DNA of 64,000 bases. It comes from Syngnathus acus. Its lineage: Eukaryota > Chordata > Actinopteri > Syngnathiformes > Syngnathidae. The stretch is from assembly GCF_901709675.1 (NCBI RefSeq), contig NC_051104.1, forward strand, positions 250,001 through 314,000. The letters run 5' to 3'. Shown here piece after piece: positions 58,137 through 64,000 of the stretch. The notes beneath the pieces are model-generated. The model saw only the letters and a list, made by a program, of their open reading frames with translations, was not told the origin of the DNA and did no database searches. Within the stretch, counting starts at the first letter, position 1; every line of letters begins with the position of its first letter. A program made the translations under genes and the position numbers.

Positions 58137-61100
58137 TCGTGTCAGCTTCGTGCCTGTCATACTGCAAGAATGCTGCAATTAGCTCTAACGTGTCGGCAAA
58201 TTGGATTATTCATCCATGTTGGTGCTATGAAATGAGTGCGCTGATACAAATTATTGTTCCTCCTCAGCAAATATAATATATGATCTTTCCATTAATCATC
58301 ATTAATCATGCACGCCAAGTTCGCCAACAGTTGAAGGCATTACGTAAATTGCACACAAGGCATATCAGAACGTTTTGTCGTTCCAGTTCAGAATTTGCCC
58401 AACATTTAAAAACACACAGACATTTTTAGTTTTAAGTCAAATCATTCAATTAATTCAGATTCACTTTTTCTTTAGCTTTTTGGTGAGATTAACAATAAAG
58501 CATTAAAGCACTGGAAAAGACGCTAATTAGCATTAGCATTAAGCTAGAGGACGAAAACTAAACTATGGTTGTTTTAAATACATATGGTGTGATTGCATTT
58601 GTTTTATATTGAGATTAACAGCAAATTTCAGGGGGAAGCATAGGGTGCGTGCGTGCGTGCGTGTATGTGGTGGGGAGCTGGTGACTCCTGGCATTTTCCC
58701 TGCAATCTGTTCTGAGGGTGAGTTTACATTTTGATTTAATAAGGCCCAAAGGCATGGCCCCAAACAAGAATCAATCATGGAGGGCTGCAGCGCACGAAGC
58801 TGTGGCCAGCGTCAAACATAGAACGTGATGATTTGCCGGGTTCGGTCGGTACGGTCAAAAAAGAACTCACTTAGTCCCCTCACCGCTCACTTGACACGCA
58901 CACACACACGGATGGACCAAACGGCGGTTCAGTTGTGTCAGGCTGTGCGTTTCATCTATCCAACAATCAAAGACGTATTGTTTGAGACTTAAATAAAATA
59001 TGGCCCCTCTCGCCACGTGAATGAATGCAAATGTATTTAAAGCGCTCAATCACACGTTGCCTGGAGACATCATCGCCTGCAGGGCCACGCTTTCTTTCTG
59101 TGTTCCACTTCTCATTACCTAGCTCCCTTGATATGGCCCCCGAGCCTCCTGACGGAACATTCATAATTGATTCTCATTCCGGGCCCTCATTACCAACAAG
59201 TGACTCACTATCGGTGCGAGCAGATTCAGCTTCAGAGGGCCAAGTTCTTTTGGAGTGTGAGTTTTAGCTCCTCATCTGTCACCTTTCTCTCATATACAGC
59301 AATTGAAATTGAACAAAACTACCAAAATAAAGACGACTGACTGATTAATTTTATCTGAGTAGGACAAAAAAATCATTCTAAAATCTGATTTAATTCCAAT
59401 GTCCATTTGAGTAATATTTAAAAAATGTAAAATATTCTATAAAAAAAAATTACAGTATGTATGATGTACCGACCAGGTGTCCCAATACTTCTGATTGTTT
59501 GCGTGCGAGGAGGTCACGGACGTGGTGGGTATTGTACTGAAAACGGCAGGCCCACGTGATGACATAACGAGCTTTGCATCCTCGACCCTTGGTCGTATTT
59601 ACAAAATGGCGGATTGGAAAAAAGAGATGGATGGAGTAACCGTGAGGGAATCGCATCACCACCACCCATACATGTCGGGGCAAGGTCGTGACCGGCGCTT
59701 TTTTTTTTCGCCAGTCGGGAGTGAATTTTGAAACAACAAATTCACTCTCTTGCTTCTTGGCATTTGTGAATGTCAATCAAGGCTTTTGGTGTCTTTTCAT
59801 GCACCGCCAAAGGGGCCATGACAGGAAGGGGGGAGGCATCCAAATTGTGCAGGAGGAAGGCCATGGCGGTAATGGCTGCCATGGCGGTAATGGCTGCCAG
59901 GCTTGTCAGCCTTGCAAATACGGAGCATGACACTGCGGGGATAAATACCTGCGTGACAAATAAGGGTGTCGGCAAAGAGGTATTCATCGCAAGCTGTGTG
60001 CGACGTGTGTCCTTATGAGAAAGGAGGGAAACATTTGTCAGTTTGTTCCGCAGATGGCCCCGTGGTGCTTGTGATGTATGCTCTCTGTGTAATTGGTGAC
60101 GATGAAAGAAAAAACATGTCACTGTCCTATGAAAATCCTGACGCAAAATCTTCCAAAAGCACTTATTGCATTCAAACATTTATTCTGGTGAGTTTGACTC
60201 ATATGACTCATTCACTACCATTGACGGATAAAGACGTCAAGGGCTAGCTGGCAGTGAATGAGTTCATAACGTTATTGAAAACAAATAAAGTTTTCGTGCA
60301 TGTAATCCCTGATCAATTATCCCCTAACGCCGCAACTGGACGGAGTCTCCTCACTACTCCCTTAACACTGCTTTAACGACTTTACCCACTTTATGTACTA
60401 TTTTTACATCTCCAGTGCTCAGCGCAAACTGCAAAGGACACCCTGCGAGCAAAAACTATCAATTATGCATGCCATGAAATATGTATATCTTTTGTTTATT
60501 CGATGGGACTACTCTGATATTTCTTCTTCTCTCAGTGAATTATCAAGACGATAGAGAAGGCCTTTGTTTGATTGCTTAGGCGCCAGACAATGTTGATCTT
60601 GGATAATCTGTGATGGGCATGACCCACTGATGATGGTTAACACAAGTAGACAACACATCAAATCCAGTTTTTACAGACAAAGACATCCAACTGCTTCAGT
60701 CAAGCTTTGGATTTAAGTTGTAAATTCAAACTTGAAGCTGTTTATCGGAGCCAAAGTACTCGGGCCTGACCGCTGACCCTAAACGCCTCCGAGCCACATT
60801 GAGATAGATCGGGCGATTAAAGCGCCCTAATGGAGGGGGAGAAGTGACGCCAATTAGATGAAATGTGCTAGATATTCACCGGGCCTTCTAATTTTTCTCC
60901 TGGCGGAAAACCAGAGAGCATCTTTGACATCGATAACATAAGTTAATGGTCTCATTACGCGATAGCATCCCTCGAGTCCGTGGAGGGAAGGTGTCATCGG
61001 TTATGACATGAAGACAAACACGCCGGCCGAATGCACGTTGTGCAGGGGGAGCAAAGTCTTGTTTCAATAGATATTAATATTGAATAGGAGGCCACATGGA

Positions 61101-64000
61101 CGATGGGAGGAAAAGCAGAACATGCTACTGCCGCGCCCTCTGAATTATTAAGTGTTTAAAAATCCCCAAAAGACTTCATTTATGTTGTGGAGTTTGAATA
61201 CATCGGCCAATTAAAATAAAATGTATTTTTAAACGTTATGTGCAACAGGCTCCATTTTAGGGTTGCGCCACACAGACACCTAAAAGGATGAGCGAATACG
61301 CTCGGATCTTTCTGTCTTAAGATCACGGGAGAATACGGCCCACAAAGTGCTGCTACCATTAATTTGTCATTTTTGTATTCTTTAGCTTGTTCGCTACCTT
61401 TTTATATATATATTTTTTTTGTAAGCTTTTCTTCACCAGGCACTTTTTCTTGCTCGGGCTTCAGAGGGAGAAGTGTGAGGCGACATTGAACCTGAAACAT
61501 CATGCTAATAAGTTAAAAAAAAGATGGTAGAGGAAACGAGAATATGATTCAGAGCTATAAAAGATTCAAATATATTTTTGGTGAATTTTTTGTGTGCATT
61601 GAATGATTGTTTGACTTTTTTTTTACTTTTTTTTTGGCTTCAATACATTTATTGTCTGAATGGTTGAAAAAAAAAATCCCTCACCAATGATAAACTGTAG
61701 ATAATCTTGCATTTCATCTGCGTCTGCCCTTGCCAGCGGGAATAGAGGCAATCGGGTTGCCGCAAATAATGATGAGATTCTCTAACAATGGCTGAAGGGA
61801 CACAGAAAAAAAAAAAAAAAATCCACCAAAAACAACCCAGCATCATTTTTGGGCTGTAATCATAACGGAAGAACATAATATTCAACGGGAATTTAGGCCG
61901 GATTCCCAGATGGTGGGGTTTTCCTCGTCTCTGCTTTGTTTGTAAACAAAATGTTCATTGCTTGCTCCTGTTGACACTAATTCAATTCCGTCGCCACCTA
62001 ATAGTAAGAAAATCTCGTCCCCAATGCTGTTTCCAATTAGTCTGTGTCACTGATGTAAATTGCGTTGCCACGGTGACATATCCGCAAATATGCGCTGACC
62101 AATTTATCGATGTGTAAGCGCTATCAATGCGCTGTGGAGGATTTGATGGCTTACAGATCCCGCCCCTCTTATTATGGTTATTTTGACAGCGGGAGGATGA
62201 GGGAGGTGAGGGTGGGGGCAAATCGGCTCCCAGCATCATTCAGCAAAATTCATTGAGGGCCTCAACGGGGAAATGTGATTGGTGAAGTTTTTTTTCCTTC
62301 CCTTTTTTTAATAGAGTCATGGAACTCTTCACAGTGAAACACTTTCACTCTATTTTACCTTCCCTTGATATTTGGCTCCATCTCGCAGATGAAGCCCCCC
62401 CACCCCTCCTCGTTTTTTCCCATTTGGAAAGCTGGCGTCTTGAGATAAAGACAGTGAAAACAAATACACACAAAAGGATGAAGATGGGATGCTGAGAATG
62501 AGTTTGATTAGAAATGACTCAACCTTTGGCTGCGTCAGAGCTGAACAAGGTTGTGGCACTTCGACTTTCTTTGAAATCGAAAAATATTGGTTGCAATTTT
62601 TTTTCTTGCTCTTTTGCACCTGCATCGTTAAATAAGCAAGACATTCTAGCTTCTCCCACTCTTTACTACAAAAATGATGAAGTCCTTCATGTATCATTCA
62701 TAGCCATTAGAGGCACTGAGTGATATTAATGCTTTTTAATCCAGGAAAAAAAAACGTGTATTCAAACATATTGCAGTGTGTGTGGGGGGGGAGGGACGAG
62801 TCATCCTTCATGTGAATTGAAAGAGGCCACGCATGGCTATTCAACACTTCCAGCTTATTGCGTGTGGAAGATGACATGCTCGCCGTGATGTAGCCCCTCG
62901 TTACCACATAATCGGCTGCGGTGATAAAATGATTATGGCGAGGCTAAATCACATCCGCGCTGCGATCGACTAGTACTGCCTTGACCGGAGGCTTTGTCAT
63001 TTTTAGTCACAATTTCATGAGGCCAAATTTGAATATTTTATTCAGTGCTTGGCTTAAATACTTAATTTCATGTTATATATTAAAAATAAAAGATTGAATT
63101 TGTATTTTCAATCAATACATCTTCAGTCACTCACAAGCTCCTGAAATGTGGGAAAGTAAAAATTGCTCGCCCCTCCCCTCCTCACTCGGCGACACATTGT
63201 TAATCTCTCAAAACTCGCTATGTCGCCTGTCGTCGTTTTAAAGCTCAATTGTCACCTCTTGTTTGAGATGAGACGGTCTAGCTTGGGGTGACAATAACAT
63301 TAGGACAGTAATAAATGCTCACTTGGAGACTAAAAGTGACTTCGCTTAGGCCGGGGGGGTAATCACACTTTTCATATGAAATTGATATTGGATTTTTAAA
63401 CTGAATATCATCAAGTCACAGGACCACGCTGCAGGGACGTATGAGCTAGCACATATGAAAGGACACTGGATGAATATTTGGAGGTTTCATTAAAAAAAAT
63501 CTAAATTATCTGACTTCGCTTTGTTTTGTCCTTAACCTTTGCTCAAACTACACTAAAGTTTTTGTCCCGCGTCTTGTTTTGTCCCAGAGTGAGTAGTGTC
63601 CATGCCATAGGGGGGCCGCGGTGGCGCACTAAAACATTCTCGTTATCGGCGTGTTTTACATCCTTACAGATGTGCCATCAAACTTAACGACAACCTCAAG
63701 GTGAACACTATAATAGATTCACGTTGAACAGTGAGCCACGCTTGTCGTCGGGCGTGAAACGATAATATGCAAAACTCTAAAGTTGCAGAAGATACCATAA
63801 AAGAAATGATACTATAAAACATCAAATGTTAATTGAAACACCGTCCCGGAATATATTAGTTTAACGAGGTTTGGGCTTCTTAAAGTAGCATAATGTACTG
63901 TTTACTTCCAGTAACAGCTTCGGCGTGATTTTAATTGCCCTCGGCTTTTAATACAGCTAATATATAGCGTGGCTTGCAAGTTTGACGGAGAGATCGGTAA
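58137..64000. other. intergenic, no gene recognised
   Basis: No exon chain, RNA gene or complete large element is seen. Small items are a GCGT tract near 58650, two tandem 18-bp GCCATGGCGGTAATGGCT units near 59862-59900 and a short foldback at 60206-60264. The open frames are short and motif-free. Confidence 0.5.
60203..60268. mobile_element. tiny foldback element (MITE-like)
   Basis: ACTCATTCACTACCA (60206-60220) and TGGCAGTGAATGAGTT (60249-60264) are inverted with one mismatch around a 28-bp centre containing GACGGATAAAGACGTCAAG. CATA flanks both sides. The pattern is common in fish genomes (recalled), and the class is unknown. Confidence 0.5.

Noticed and set aside
63608-63640. GGGGCCGCGGTGGCGCACT, resembling a SINE head
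   Set aside because: Only about 20 bp match, with no B box or body following.

Overview
The window is nuclear DNA of a teleost fish. It has GT-AG introns, two vertebrate genes in the order known from human 18q22.2 (rotatin and SOCS6, head to head), and a typical fish set of mobile elements: intact Tc1-like transposons, Rex3/RTE and L2-type LINEs, tRNA-derived SINEs, hAT and pogo-like elements, and a chromodomain Ty3/Gypsy element. The species cannot be named from the sequence.

Genes. Bases 1-13720 (minus strand) hold the 5' half of rttn. I could join 26 coding exons, all phase-compatible, from the start codon at 13720 to the window edge, about 1,190 codons. Bases 16064-21430 (plus strand) hold socs6: likely non-coding 5' exons, one uninterrupted coding exon (17484-19094) ending in an SH2 domain and SOCS box, and a long 3' UTR. 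No other host protein gene was found. From about 21.4 kb to the end the window is intergenic, with mobile elements concentrated at 28.6-32.1, 33.0-41.7, 42.0-45.8 and 50.9-58.1 kb.

Mobile elements by region. Two near-identical full-length Tc1-like transposons with intact 339-codon transposases sit in opposite orientation in two rttn introns (5558-7179 and 10822-12443). A pogo-like family with TA target duplications is present three times (2620-3393, 33007-39356, 40262-41739). The second copy is a three-level nest: a full-length Rex3-type LINE (33833-38764, 12-bp duplication) lies in the pogo-like element, and a 1,553-bp probable solo LTR (35354-36906) lies in the LINE. L2-type LINE pieces at 30.4-32.1 kb are also nested. 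A degenerate chromodomain Gypsy element fills 50867-58131. It has a 5-bp duplication, a remnant of an upstream LTR, two full LTRs, and two DNA transposons inside its coding region.

Most notable. (1) Two hammerhead-ribozyme-like cores lie in a 303-bp insertion with a long foldback and 11-bp duplication (45437-45739), the pattern expected of a Penelope-like element end. (2) The Gypsy element has a 10-nt sequence at its predicted transcript start that is complementary to the position of the primer-binding site, as in Tf1/sushi self-priming. (3) The Gypsy insertion retains the scar of a collapsed tandem two-element array. (4) rttn splicing has a predicted GC-AG intron, a 400-bp alternating purine-pyrimidine repeat against one acceptor, and a transposon end 30 nt from another.
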